Part shown: in pieces, positions 48,238-57,047 of the stretch
Layout: every line of letters begins with the position of its first letter
How positions within the stretch are numbered: position 1 is the stretch's first letter
Source: DASSBR01 sp035688265
Lineage (GTDB): Bacteria; Pseudomonadota; Gammaproteobacteria; Natronospirales; DASSBR01
Direction of reading: 5' to 3'
Length of the DNA: 64,000 nucleotides
Assembly (NCBI GenBank): GCA_035688265.1
Contig: DASSNE010000034.1
Span: 1-64,000, forward strand
Position numbers and translations under genes: made by a program
The notes under the pieces: model-generated
Databases searched by the model: none
Told to the model about the DNA's origin: nothing
Seen by the model: the letters and a program-made list of their open reading frames with translations, nothing else

Positions 48238-49340
48238 GCCTCGTGAACCAGATGCTGCGCGACCTGGAAATGCGCCGCGAACGGGAGCAGGCGGAGGCGC
48301 GCACGGATGTGCAGGCGGTACATGTCGTTGCCGCTAAATGGCGCTGGCCGCTGGTGGCGGCCGCGGTCGCCATCATTGCAGCCGGCGCAGTCTACGCGGC
48401 GACCGTAATGCGAGCCGCGCATCGGCCGGAGACCGTTACCCGGACAGTACGTGCGGTACCGGTGAAGGTAAATACGACCGCGATTGCGCGCGAGAAGGCG
48501 TCGGCAACAAAGCAGCCAGCGGAAGCAAGGCGGGCCAGCGCGCACGACGATCTCAAGCCGGCAGAAGTTGGCCGGCCCACTCTGGCGCGAATCGCGGCCG
48601 TCGAACCCCATGCACCGGCGAACCAGGTCCGGCACGTCGATCACGCCAAGACTGCACCGGCACCGGCACCGGCACCGGCACCCGTACAAAAACCGAAACC
48701 CGCCGTGCATCGCGTCGCCCGTCATGCCGAACCGGCCATGATCAAAAAACCGCGCCCGGCGACGCCCGCGCAACGCGCGGCAGCGACCTATGCGGCCGGA
48801 ATGTCGGCGGCACAGGCGGGCGATATCGTCCGCGCCGAGACTGAATTTCGGGCCGCGCTCGCCGCCGATCCGACCGCCTATGGTGCGCGCGAGGCGCTCG
48901 CCGCGCTGTTGAATCAACAGGGCAAAATGAAGCTGGCGATTCAGCTGTTCGTGACCGGCATGCAGGCCGATCCGGCCCATCGAGAGCGATTTGCGCGCGC
49001 TTACGCGCGCCTGCTGGTCGCGCACAACCAGGTCGCGCAGGCGGTGACGATACTGAAGGACACGCTGCCGCCGGCGGCGCAAGCGCCCGAGCATTACGCG
49101 TTTCTCGCGGCGCTCGAGGAACGACAGGGCCAGCACCAGGCGGCTGTGACGAATTATGCGAAAGCGCTCGCGGTCCAACCGGCGCAGGGCCGCTGGTGGG
49201 CGGGGCTGGCGGTGGCTTACGACCAGCTTCGCGAGCCGGACAAGGCGCTGGCGGCGTACCAACGCGCGCGGGATGCCGGGGGACTCGGCGTGACGCTGGC
49301 AACCTACGTCAATCAGCGCATTAGCGCGTTAAAACCATAA
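48234..49340 (+). CDS. mshN: MSHA biogenesis protein MshN (TPR protein)
   Basis: 368 residues: MSLVNQMLRDLEMRRERE start typical of MshN/GspB-like proteins, one membrane helix (WPLVAAAVAIIAAGAVYAA), a proline/alanine-rich periplasmic linker with repeated AP pairs, and C-terminal TPR-like helices (about 175-360, YAAGMSAAQAGDIVRAETEF, YGAREALAALLNQQGKMKLA). Thought to couple inner and outer membrane parts with MshM. Overlaps mshM; 20 bp before mshE. Confidence 0.88.
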   Translation: MSLVNQMLRDLEMRREREQAEARTDVQAVHVVAAKWRWPLVAAAVAIIAAGAVYAATVMRAAHRPETVTRTVRAVPVKVNTTAIAREKASATKQPAEARRASAHDDLKPAEVGRPTLARIAAVEPHAPANQVRHVDHAKTAPAPAPAPAPVQKPKPAVHRVARHAEPAMIKKPRPATPAQRAAATYAAGMSAAQAGDIVRAETEFRAALAADPTAYGAREALAALLNQQGKMKLAIQLFVTGMQADPAHRERFARAYARLLVAHNQVAQAVTILKDTLPPAAQAPEHYAFLAALEERQGQHQAAVTNYAKALAVQPAQGRWWAGLAVAYDQLREPDKALAAYQRARDAGGLGVTLATYVNQRISALKP

Positions 49341-49360
49341 TTTAGGGGGAGTCTCGATTC

Positions 49361-51100
49361 GTGAGACGTGAACGTCACAAACTGCGTATTGGCGATCTGC
49401 TGGTCAACCATCGACTGATTTCGGAAAATCAGTTGCAGCAGGCACTCGCCGAACAGAAGCGCAGCGGCCGTAAACTCGGTCGCGTGTTGATCGATCTAGG
49501 CTTCGTCGAGGAAGACGACCTGCTGCAACTGCTGTCGCGCCAGCTCGATATCCCGGTCATCGATCTCAAGCATTACCAGTTCAACCCGGACACGGTGCGG
49601 CGCCTGCCGGAAATGCATGCGCGCCGCTACCGGGCAATGGTGCTGGAGTTCAGGCCCGATCATGCGCTGATCGGCATGGCCGACCCGACCGACATTTTCG
49701 CGTTCGACGAACTGTCGCGTATCCTCAAGACGCCGATTCACCAGGCGCTGGTGCGCGAATCCGATCTGCTGCGGGCAATCGACCTGGTATATCGGCGCAC
49801 GTCGGAAATCACCTCGCTGGCCGAGGCGCTGGGCGAGGAACTCTCGTCGAGCGATTACGATCTCGAGCAGCTGGTCGCGCAGCACCAGATCGTCGATGCA
49901 CCGGTCATCAAGCTGCTGCAGTCGATGTTCGAGGATGCGGTACAGATTCGCGCGTCGGACATTCATATCGAGCCGGACGAAGGCTCACTGCGCGTGCGTC
50001 AGCGCGTCGACGGCGTGCTGCAAGAGCAGATCATCGAGGGCGCGCGCGTGACGCAGGCGCTGGTCACACGGCTCAAGCTGATGGCGGGCCTCGACATTTC
50101 GGAAAAACGGCTGCCGCAGGACGGCCGTTTCAACATCAAGGTCAACAACCGCAACCTCGACGTGCGTGTCGCCACGATGCCGGTGCAGCACGGCGAGGCG
50201 GTGGTGATGCGACTGCTCGACGAGTCGGCGAGCCTGCTGGCACTCGATGAGCTGGGCATGCCACAGGACATGCTGCCGGCATTCCGGCGACTGATCAGCC
50301 GGCCGACGGGCATGCTGCTGGTCACCGGCCCGACCGGCAGCGGCAAGACGACGACGCTGTACGCGGCGCTCAACCGGATCAATACGCCGGCGCGCAAAAT
50401 CATCACGGTCGAGGATCCGGTCGAATATCGCCTGCCCCGCATCAACCAGGTGCAGGTCCAGCCGCGCATCGGGCTCGATTTCGCGCGCGTGCTGCGCACC
50501 GCCCTGCGCCAGGATCCGGACGTGATCATGGTCGGCGAAATGCGCGACGGCGAAACGATGGAGGTCGGCCTGCGGGCGGCAATGACCGGCCACCTCGTAC
50601 TGTCGACATTGCACACCAACGACGCCATTTCTACCGTCAACCGGCTGCGCGATATGGGTGCGCCCGGTTACCTGGTCGCCGCGGCGCTCAACGGTGTGAT
50701 CGCGCAGCGGCTCGTGCGCCGCGTTTGTGACGCCTGCTCCGAGCCGCATCAGCCGAGCGGCCAGGAACTGGCGTGGCTGCGTGCGCTGGCCGGCGGCCGC
50801 AGCTTCAACCTGAGGCGCGGCCGCGGCTGCGCCTACTGCAACAACAGCGGCTACCGCGGGCGTATCGGAGTGTATGAACTGCTGGAGATCGATGCCGAAC
50901 TCGCCGATGCACTGCGTCGTGACGACGCCGCCGGCTTCGCGTCTGCCGCCCGCAACCGGCCGACATTCAAGCCGCTGCTGGCGTGCGCGCTCAACTATGC
51001 GATCGCCGGCGTCACGTCGCTCGACGAAGTGCTGCGCCTGGCCGGCGGTCTCGACGAACTGCGCGATGTGCCCCCGGCGGAGGAAGCCGAGGTCGGCTGA
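49361..51100 (+). CDS. mshE: MSHA pilus extension ATPase MshE (GspE/PilB family)
   Basis: 579 residues from a GTG start (MRRERHKLRIGDLLVNHRLI); an N-terminal MshEN-type region (RKLGRVLIDLGFVEEDDLLQ), the kind that binds cyclic-di-GMP in Vibrio MshE, then the ATPase. Walker A GPTGSGKTTTLYAAL, Asp box EDPVEYRLPRINQVQV, Walker B LRQDPDVIMVGEMRDGET, His box TGHLVLSTLHTND, and the tetracysteine zinc site (CDACSEP ... CAYCNNSGYRGRIGVYELL). Drives pilin polymerisation. Stop overlaps the mshG ATG. Confidence 0.95.
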   Translation: MRRERHKLRIGDLLVNHRLISENQLQQALAEQKRSGRKLGRVLIDLGFVEEDDLLQLLSRQLDIPVIDLKHYQFNPDTVRRLPEMHARRYRAMVLEFRPDHALIGMADPTDIFAFDELSRILKTPIHQALVRESDLLRAIDLVYRRTSEITSLAEALGEELSSSDYDLEQLVAQHQIVDAPVIKLLQSMFEDAVQIRASDIHIEPDEGSLRVRQRVDGVLQEQIIEGARVTQALVTRLKLMAGLDISEKRLPQDGRFNIKVNNRNLDVRVATMPVQHGEAVVMRLLDESASLLALDELGMPQDMLPAFRRLISRPTGMLLVTGPTGSGKTTTLYAALNRINTPARKIITVEDPVEYRLPRINQVQVQPRIGLDFARVLRTALRQDPDVIMVGEMRDGETMEVGLRAAMTGHLVLSTLHTNDAISTVNRLRDMGAPGYLVAAALNGVIAQRLVRRVCDACSEPHQPSGQELAWLRALAGGRSFNLRRGRGCAYCNNSGYRGRIGVYELLEIDAELADALRRDDAAGFASAARNRPTFKPLLACALNYAIAGVTSLDEVLRLAGGLDELRDVPPAEEAEVG

Positions 51101-52332
51101 TGGGTGTCTTTCACTACAAGGGACGCACCGCGCGCGGCGAACTGGTCAACGGCCGCCTGGAAGCCGATACCGCCGAGGCGGTCGCCGACCAGTTGTTCAA
51201 TATCGGCGTCACGCCGATCGACATCAATCCCGCCGCCCGCACAACCAGTCGCGAAATCGACTTCAGTACCTTCAAAAAGCTGCTGTCGCGCGACCGCCCG
51301 GCGCTCGACGACCTGATCCTGTTCAGCCGGCAGATGTACAGCCTGACGAAAGGCGGCGTACCGCTGGTGCGCGCACTATCGGGGCTCGCTGCGTCGACGC
51401 ATAATCCGATGCTGCGCGAGACGATCCGCGCAGTGGTCGAATCGCTCGCGATGGGGCGGGATCTGGCCGGCACGCTGGCACGTCATCCGAAGGTGTTCTC
51501 GCAACTCTACGTCAACATCGTTCGGGTCGGCGAGAATTCCGGCAAGCTGGAAGAGGCCTTTCAACGGCTGGCGCAGTACCTCAGTTTCGACAAGGACACG
51601 CGGCGGCGCATTCGCACCGCGTTTCGCTATCCGCTGATCGTGATCTGCTTTGTGTCCGCGGCGATCGCGATTCTGACGACGTTCGTGATCCCGAAGTTCG
51701 CCACGCTGTTCGGCCACTTCAATATCGCGCTGCCGTGGCCGACGCGGGTGATTCTCGCAATATCCGATTTCGCCAGCCATGAATGGCCCATCGTGCTCGC
51801 CGTACTGATTGGCGCGGCGGCGGGCCTCAGGCTGTGGCGCAACACCGAGGCCGGGCGCTACCGGTGGGACAAGTGGATGCTGAAAATGCCGATCGTCGGC
51901 GACATCGTGCTGCGCTCCGCGCTCGCGCGGTTCGCGCGCGGCTTCGCGATGGCCTATCGCGCGGGCGTACCGCTGATTTCCACGCTGACGCTGACCGGCC
52001 AGGCGCTCGGCAACCACTGGCTGAGGGAGCGCGTGCTTGCCATGCGCACCGGCGTCGAGCGCGGCGAATCGCTCAGCCACACGGCGGCAGCCGCGGGCCT
52101 GTTCCCGCCACTGGTACTGCAGATGCTGATGGTCGGCGAGGAAACCGGCACGGTCGATGACATGCTCGACGAAGTCGGCGACTTTTACGAAAGCGAAGTC
52201 GAATACAAGCTGCAAACGCTGAGCGCGGCAATCGAGCCGGTCCTGATTGTGGTACTCGGCGCGATGGTGCTGATCCTGGCGCTGGGCGTCTTTCTGCCGA
52301 TGTGGGATATCAGTCGGCTGGCGCACCACTGA
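51100..52332 (+). CDS. mshG: MSHA platform protein MshG (GspF/PilC family)
   Basis: 410 residues, polytopic inner-membrane platform protein. Two GspF domains: FSRQMYSLTKGGVPLVRALSG ... VRVGENSGKLEEAFQRLAQYL and FARGFAMAYRAGVPLISTLTL ... MVGEETGTVDDMLDEVGDFY, each followed by membrane helices (PLIVICFVSAAIAILTTFVI; PVLIVVLGAMVLILALGVFL). Start ATG overlaps the mshE stop as TGATG. Confidence 0.95.
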   Translation: MGVFHYKGRTARGELVNGRLEADTAEAVADQLFNIGVTPIDINPAARTTSREIDFSTFKKLLSRDRPALDDLILFSRQMYSLTKGGVPLVRALSGLAASTHNPMLRETIRAVVESLAMGRDLAGTLARHPKVFSQLYVNIVRVGENSGKLEEAFQRLAQYLSFDKDTRRRIRTAFRYPLIVICFVSAAIAILTTFVIPKFATLFGHFNIALPWPTRVILAISDFASHEWPIVLAVLIGAAAGLRLWRNTEAGRYRWDKWMLKMPIVGDIVLRSALARFARGFAMAYRAGVPLISTLTLTGQALGNHWLRERVLAMRTGVERGESLSHTAAAAGLFPPLVLQMLMVGEETGTVDDMLDEVGDFYESEVEYKLQTLSAAIEPVLIVVLGAMVLILALGVFLPMWDISRLAHH

Positions 52333-52377
52333 TCCGCCTGCCGAACGTCGCCAGGGACAGGACTGGGGGAGACAATA

Positions 52378-52947
52378 ATGACAAACGCGCAATTCGATAA
52401 GGCACTGGCCGCGCGCCGCCGGCGGCGCCAGTTGTCGCGGCTGGAGCTTGCAATCGCCGTCGTCATTGTCGGCGTGCTGATCGGTATCCTGATCGAGCGC
52501 GGCAACGCGTTGATGGTGCAGGCGGAGCAAACCGGGGTCGAGCAGGTCGAGGGGCAGATTCGCGCGGCGATCGGCCTGGCGGTTGCCAGCCGGGTGGCAA
52601 AGGGCCAGCTCGCCGCCGCCGCCGGCCTCGCCGCCAGCAATCCGATGAACCTGTTGCAGACTCCGCCGCCGAACTACCTCGGTGCGCTCAGCGATGCGGA
52701 TCCGGCGCAGATCGCGCCGGGCCACTGGTATTTCGACATGCGCTCCGGGTATCTGGTGTATCGGGTGCAACATGCCGATGATTTCGCAACGTCGCTGCGG
52801 GGGCCGGCCCGTGCGGAGTTCGAGATCCGGCTGCGCTACCGCGATGCCAACGACAACGGTCGCTACGACGCCGGCGAGGACATCCTTTACGGGGTCAATT
52901 TCACGCGGGTCGCCCCATTCAGCTGGGAGGGGGGCAGCGAGAAGTGA
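52378..52947 (+). CDS. mshF: MSHA biogenesis protein MshF-like
   Basis: 189 residues with a single N-terminal membrane helix (LSRLELAIAVVIVGVLIGIL) that resembles a degenerate pilin-like helix without a prepilin peptidase glycine-phenylalanine site, and a soluble domain (APGHWYFDMRSGYLVYRVQH, FEIRLRYRDANDNGRYDAGE). Position after mshG matches mshF of Vibrio and Shewanella; sequence conservation is low, so context carries much of the call. Overlaps the next gene by 4 bp. Confidence 0.78.
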   Translation: MTNAQFDKALAARRRRRQLSRLELAIAVVIVGVLIGILIERGNALMVQAEQTGVEQVEGQIRAAIGLAVASRVAKGQLAAAAGLAASNPMNLLQTPPPNYLGALSDADPAQIAPGHWYFDMRSGYLVYRVQHADDFATSLRGPARAEFEIRLRYRDANDNGRYDAGEDILYGVNFTRVAPFSWEGGSEK

Positions 52948-53552
52948 TAGCGACGCCCTGGATTTCGGCGGCCGAATTGACGTTCGCCCAGGCAACGCTC
53001 ACGTTGCTGTCGCTGGGCGCTGCGGCGGCCCTCGTCGTCGGCCTCGGCTTGCTGTTTGCACCAGCGCGTACGATTGCGTTGGCCGTCCGGTTCGATCGGT
53101 ATTACGACATGGAGGAAAAGCTCGAGCCGTTGCAGAAGACGTGGTACTGGGAACGCTTTTTCTATCGTCACCACCGGGCGCTTGGCAGCCTGATGCTGAT
53201 CGGCTCGGCATACATCATCGTCGTGTTGATGACGCTCGGGGACAGCCGCCACATTGCCGGTGCGCTGGGTCTGACGCTGCGTGAGTACGTTGTGGTGCTG
53301 ATTGAAAGCTGCCGGGCGATGTTGATGTTCGCCAGCGTCTTTACGTTCGCGTTCGGCTGGATCGTGCTGATCCGGCCGAGTTTGCTCAAACCGATCGAAC
53401 AGGGGGCAAACCGATGGGTGAATCCGCCCAGGCGCAGGCTTCCGCCGCGGCCGAAGCCGCCGCTTGCCCATCCGCGCCGGGTGGGGCTGTTCCTGACCGC
53501 CGGGGGGCTGTATACGCTCGGCAGCCTCGCATTGGCGTTGCTGGTGAGATAG
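52944..53552 (+). CDS. Unassigned integral membrane protein inside the MSHA cluster
   Basis: 202 residues from a GTG overlapping the mshF stop. I do not recognise a family. Hydrophobic segments at about 17-40 (TLLSLGAAAALVVGLGLLFA), 77-98 (ALGSLMLIGSAYIIVVLMTL), 118-145 (AMLMFASVFTFAFGWIVLI) and 178-201 (VGLFLTAGGLYTLGSLALAL) suggest four membrane helices, with a basic proline-rich loop (RRRLPPRPKPPLAHPRR) before the last. It is not one of the standard msh genes I know; tight coupling to mshF suggests a pilus-related role. Confidence 0.75.
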   Translation: MIATPWISAAELTFAQATLTLLSLGAAAALVVGLGLLFAPARTIALAVRFDRYYDMEEKLEPLQKTWYWERFFYRHHRALGSLMLIGSAYIIVVLMTLGDSRHIAGALGLTLREYVVVLIESCRAMLMFASVFTFAFGWIVLIRPSLLKPIEQGANRWVNPPRRRLPPRPKPPLAHPRRVGLFLTAGGLYTLGSLALALLVR

Positions 53553-53601
53553 CCATTTGTCCGGAAAAACAAACCGTTGCCGCAAAGACCGCTGAAAAAG
53601 C

Positions 53602-53630
53602 TTGACATATGGTAGTCAGTCTAGTATTTA
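53602..53630 (+). promoter_or_regulatory. Predicted promoter of the major pilin genes
   Basis: TTGACA (53602-53607), 17 bp, then TATTTA (53625-53630). It lies in the 203-bp gap before the first pilin, leaving a leader of about 120 bases. A consensus -35 box fits the high, separate expression expected for a major pilin inside a long cluster. Confidence 0.6.
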
Positions 53631-53755
53631 CCCTATGCCGCTTTCTTTCTGAGTTGAAGCGGTTGGTCCGGGCAGCACGGCGGCGAACTGCGGTTCGCAC
53701 GGTCGGCCAACCCGGAGAATTTCGGGAGCTGCGGCTTCCATCCAAGGGGTTAATC

Positions 53756-54208
53756 ATGAAGAAACAAACGGGTTTCACCCTGATCGAACTGGTCACGGTG
53801 ATTATCATTCTGGGGATATTGGCGGCCTTTGCGGTACCGCGGTTTATCGATCTTTCCACGCAGGCACGTGCCGCGACGGTGCAAGGGATCGGCGGTAGCG
53901 TCGAAGCCGCTGCGGCGCTTGCCCATTCTGTCGCGGTGGTCAAGGGTGTGCCAACGACCAGTTCGCCGGTATCGATGGATGGCGCCACCGTCACCATGAT
54001 GAAGGGCTATCCATCGGCGGATGCCGCCGGAATCGTTGCGGCGCTACAGAGCGTGAGCGGGTTTACTACCACCACGAGTGGCAGTGACCTTTTGTTCGTT
54101 CCGGATCCGGCGCCAAGCGATTCGACCAAATGCAATGTCACCTACGCGCCGGCAACAAGTACGAGTTCCCCGGCGGTCACGACGATCACCGTCGACGATT
54201 GCAGCTGA
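53756..54208 (+). CDS. MSHA-type major pilin, first copy
   Basis: 150 residues. Class III-type prepilin leader MKKQTG cut before FTLIELVTVIIILGILAAFA, giving the N-methylphenylalanine helix. Two cysteines near the C-terminus (KCNVTYAP ... VDDCS) can form the usual pilin disulfide loop. In Vibrio this place holds mshB then mshA; the two copies here share their first 28 residues closely, so which is the main subunit is open. Followed by a strong terminator. Confidence 0.9.
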   Translation: MKKQTGFTLIELVTVIIILGILAAFAVPRFIDLSTQARAATVQGIGGSVEAAAALAHSVAVVKGVPTTSSPVSMDGATVTMMKGYPSADAAGIVAALQSVSGFTTTTSGSDLLFVPDPAPSDSTKCNVTYAPATSTSSPAVTTITVDDCS

Positions 54209-54221
54209 TAACTTGCGACTG

Positions 54222-54255
54222 AAAGGGGCCGACGAATTTTTTGGTCGGCCCCTTT
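54222..54255 (+). terminator. Strong hairpin between the two pilin genes
   Basis: AAAGGGGCCGAC (54222-54233) pairs perfectly over 12 bp with GTCGGCCCCTTT (54244-54255) around a T-rich loop. It probably ends most transcripts after the first pilin, so downstream genes would be expressed at a lower level. Confidence 0.8.
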
Positions 54256-54311
54256 ATGCAAGTCAAGACGCCATTCAAGGGAGCACAACCGCAACTCCGG
54301 GGCACGGGCAC

Positions 54312-54755
54312 ATGAGCAAACAAAACGGCTTTACCCTTATCGAGCTGGTCACGGTAATTATCATTTTGGGGATACTGGCGGCGTTCGCCATTCCACGTTT
54401 TATCGACCTGAGCGGTGATGCCCGCGCAGCCGCGACCGATGGCCTGGGCGGCAGCGTCAAGGCAGCGACCGCGTTGGCGCACGCCGCCTATATCGTCAAG
54501 GGCGATGCTCCGTCGGCGGTTACCATGGACGGTGTCAGCGTTACCATGTCGAACGGCTACCCGGCACCGAATGATACCGGAATTTTCAAGGCGCTGAACG
54601 GCGGCAGCGACTTTGCTCATGCCGCTTCCGGAACCAACGCCTACGTCTTTTCATTGACGGGCGACAGTCCCGCCAAAACCGTCGATTGCAAAGTTGTTTA
54701 CACAAACGATGGCACCAACCCTGCAAGCGTCGAAGTCAAGGATGACTGCAGCTAA
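54312..54755 (+). CDS. MSHA-type major pilin, second copy
   Basis: 147 residues, leader MSKQNG before FTLIELVTVIIILGILAAFA. Like the first copy it continues PRFIDLSGDARAAATDGLGG and ends with a disulfide pair (DCKVVYTN ... VKDDCS). Both pilins have ALAHAAYIVKG-type segments, so they are recent paralogues. A terminator-like hairpin follows here too. Confidence 0.9.
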   Translation: MSKQNGFTLIELVTVIIILGILAAFAIPRFIDLSGDARAAATDGLGGSVKAATALAHAAYIVKGDAPSAVTMDGVSVTMSNGYPAPNDTGIFKALNGGSDFAHAASGTNAYVFSLTGDSPAKTVDCKVVYTNDGTNPASVEVKDDCS

Positions 54756-54796
54756 TAGCAAGGGTAGCAGGCGGTGAGCCGTCAAGGTGCGAAGGT

Positions 54797-54828
54797 ACAG
54801 GGCGGCCGACGGCCGCCCTGTTTCGTTT
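54797..54828 (+). terminator. Hairpin after the second pilin gene
   Basis: ACAGGGCGGCC (54797-54807) pairs perfectly with GGCCGCCCTGT (54811-54821) over a GAC loop, followed by TTCGTTT. It lies just before the mshC ATG, so it can act as a terminator or limit read-through into the minor pilin genes. Confidence 0.7.
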
Positions 54829-54834
54829 GAAATC

Positions 54835-55296
54835 ATGAGAACCCGGATGCGGATTCACGGCTTCACCACGATCGAGCTGATCGCCGTGGTCATTATTGTC
54901 GGCATCCTGGCTGCGTTCACCGTTCCACATTTTCTCGGTCGCGCCGCGTTCGACGCCCGCGGCGTCCACGACAGCCTGGCAAGCGCGCTGCGCTATGCGC
55001 AAAAAGTCGCGATCGCGAGCAACTGCCCCATTCAGGTGCAAATCCGGACCGGCGGTTACAGCGTCAAACAACAGCCATCGCCTTGCAGCAAGACCGGATC
55101 GTTCACGCTGCCGGTGACTGACCCGGCCGGCAACACACCGCTACAACTGACGGACCTGCACGGCGTCACCTTGACGCCGGCAACAGTCACCTTTTCCCCG
55201 TCCGGTGCTGCCGGCAGCGCCGACACCACGATTGCCGTCTCGGGCGCGGCGAGTATCCCAGTCATCGGCGCAACCGGATACGTGGATGCACGATGA
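54835..55296 (+). CDS. mshC: MSHA minor pilin MshC (GspH-like)
   Basis: 153 residues, prepilin leader MRTRMRIHG before FTTIELIAVVIIVGILAAFT. The body shows the GspH/FimT pattern (LASALRYAQKVAIASNCPIQ) with cysteines. MshC-type pseudopilins prime pilus assembly with MshD, O and P. Overlaps mshD by 4 bp. Confidence 0.88.
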   Translation: MRTRMRIHGFTTIELIAVVIIVGILAAFTVPHFLGRAAFDARGVHDSLASALRYAQKVAIASNCPIQVQIRTGGYSVKQQPSPCSKTGSFTLPVTDPAGNTPLQLTDLHGVTLTPATVTFSPSGAAGSADTTIAVSGAASIPVIGATGYVDAR

Positions 55297-55772
55297 TGTC
55301 TTCCCGAATCCCGAACCCCGAGTCCCGGACCCCGTTCCACCAATCCGGCGTCACGCTGATCGAGCTGATAATCGCCATCGTTATCATCGGTATCGCGCTC
55401 GTCGGGGTATTGCTGGTGCTGAACCGCGTTATCGCCAGCAGCGGCGACCCGATGATACAGCAGCAGGCCGTGGCAATTGGCGAGGCGTATATCGAGGAGA
55501 TCAGCGGCAAGGCCTATACCGATCCGGACGGCACCGACGTCGGCGAAACGCGGGCGACCTACGACGATTTGGCGGACTACAACCGTCTGCCCGACGACGT
55601 TGTGCGCGACCAGACCGGCACCGCGGTTGCCGGCCTCGCCGGTTACCGGGTCCAGGTCTCGGTGACGCCGTCGACACTCGACGGAGCACCGGCGAAACTG
55701 ATCACCGTGACGGTCTCGCACAGCGGCATGGCCGACGTGGTGCTGGCAACGTATCGGCTGGACCTGTCATGA
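55293..55772 (+). CDS. mshD: MSHA minor pilin MshD, repeat-encoded leader
   Basis: 159 residues. The membrane helix GVTLIELIIAIVIIGIALVG follows a leader MMSSRIPNPESRTPFHQS that is largely encoded by the GATTCGGG-family repeat (55302-55335, reading the complementary arm). The cleavage site (SG before VTLIEL) is kept. Body typical of MshD/GspI-like minor pilins (VAIGEAYIEEISGKAY). Overlaps neighbours on both sides. Confidence 0.87.
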   Translation: MMSSRIPNPESRTPFHQSGVTLIELIIAIVIIGIALVGVLLVLNRVIASSGDPMIQQQAVAIGEAYIEEISGKAYTDPDGTDVGETRATYDDLADYNRLPDDVVRDQTGTAVAGLAGYRVQVSVTPSTLDGAPAKLITVTVSHSGMADVVLATYRLDLS

Positions 55773-56638
55773 TCGGTGCGGGTTCAGGGCGGGTTTCTTC
55801 CCGAATTCCGGCCGGGCATTCCGGCTTCACGCTGATCGAAATCATCATCGTGATCATCGTGCTCGGCATCATCGGGGCGATCGGCGCGACGTTCGTCACC
55901 TATACGGTCGAAGGCTACGACGCCCAGACACGTCGGGCCGCACTCGTTGACGACACCACGCTGGCGCTGTCGCGCATGGGCCGCGACATTCGCGCGGCGC
56001 TGCCGAACAGCGTGCGCGTCACCAGCAGCGGCAGCCGCATCGCGATCGAGATGATCAACGTCGTCGCCGGCGAGCGTTACCGTGACGGGCCGGGACCGAA
56101 CCACAACGGTGACAACGCGATATTGAAGTTCAATAAGCCGGACGACCAGTTCAACGTTCTGCCGGCAATGACGCAAACGCTGCCGGCGAACACGCGGCTG
56201 GTGATTTACAACGTCGGTGTCAGCGGCGCGAACGCCTATGACAATGCGAACGTCATAACGCCGGCGTCGACGGCCGTTTCCCTGGCCGCGGATACCGATG
56301 AAACGCACGTGATACTGAGCGCGCCGTTCCGGTTCGCATACCGGTCTCCTCAGCAGCGCATCTATTTTGTCGATGGGCCGGTCTCGTACGTTTGCGATAC
56401 GGCGCAGCACACGCTCACGCGTTACAGCGGCTACAGCCTGATGGCGACGCAGCCGATCGGGGACAGCGATTTCGGCGCAACCGGCGCCCTCGCCGCGGAC
56501 GACGTCGCCGGCTGCAATTTTGCCTACAGTCCGGGTACAGCGCAGCGCGCCGGGGTCGCAACATTAAGCCTGACGCTGGCGCGACGGGGCGAGTCGGTTC
56601 ATTTGCTTGAACAGGTGCACGTCGTCAATGCGCCCTGA
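55769..56638 (+). CDS. mshO: MSHA minor pilin MshO
   Basis: 289 residues, leader MIGAGSGRVSSRIPAGHSG before FTLIEIIIVIIVLGIIGAIG. The large body (LALSRMGRDIRAALPNSVRV, IYFVDGPVSYVCDT, LSLTLARRGESVHLLEQVHV) fits the GspJ-like MshO. Start ATG overlaps the mshD stop, and the end overlaps mshP by 11 bp. Confidence 0.88.
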   Translation: MIGAGSGRVSSRIPAGHSGFTLIEIIIVIIVLGIIGAIGATFVTYTVEGYDAQTRRAALVDDTTLALSRMGRDIRAALPNSVRVTSSGSRIAIEMINVVAGERYRDGPGPNHNGDNAILKFNKPDDQFNVLPAMTQTLPANTRLVIYNVGVSGANAYDNANVITPASTAVSLAADTDETHVILSAPFRFAYRSPQQRIYFVDGPVSYVCDTAQHTLTRYSGYSLMATQPIGDSDFGATGALAADDVAGCNFAYSPGTAQRAGVATLSLTLARRGESVHLLEQVHVVNAP

Positions 56639-57047
56639 GCAGCAACAGGGGTTCGCGCTCGTCATCGCGGTCTTCATTATCACCGTGCTGGCCGCGCTCG
56701 GTGCCTACATCCTGACCGTCAGCTCAGTGCAGCATCAGACAACGGTGCTGACGCTGCAGCAGATGCGCGCGCTGAACGCGGCCCGGAGCGGGGTCGAATG
56801 GGTCGGTTATCAGGCTCTCAAGTCGCATGCCTGCCCGCCGGCACCGATCGCCGATTTCAAGCCGGGTGCGCCAACGCTGTCGGGCTTCACTATTACCGAT
56901 CTGACGTGCAGTTCGACAACACACATCAGTCACGGCAACGACATCAATATCTACATCATAGATGCGACTGCAACTGCCGGAACCTATGGAACATCGGACT
57001 ATGTGTCGCGGCACGTCCGCAGCATCATCAGCGGGCCGGCGGCATGA
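56628..57047 (+). CDS. mshP: MSHA biogenesis protein MshP (PilX-like)
   Basis: 139 residues from MRPEQQQG, a leader before FALVIAVFIITVLAALGAYI, then RALNAARSGVEWVGYQALKS, the GspK/PilX-like pattern, and two cysteines. The ATG at 56628 lies just before the mshO stop; its end overlaps mshQ by 4 bp. Confidence 0.85.
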   Translation: MRPEQQQGFALVIAVFIITVLAALGAYILTVSSVQHQTTVLTLQQMRALNAARSGVEWVGYQALKSHACPPAPIADFKPGAPTLSGFTITDLTCSSTTHISHGNDINIYIIDATATAGTYGTSDYVSRHVRSIISGPAA

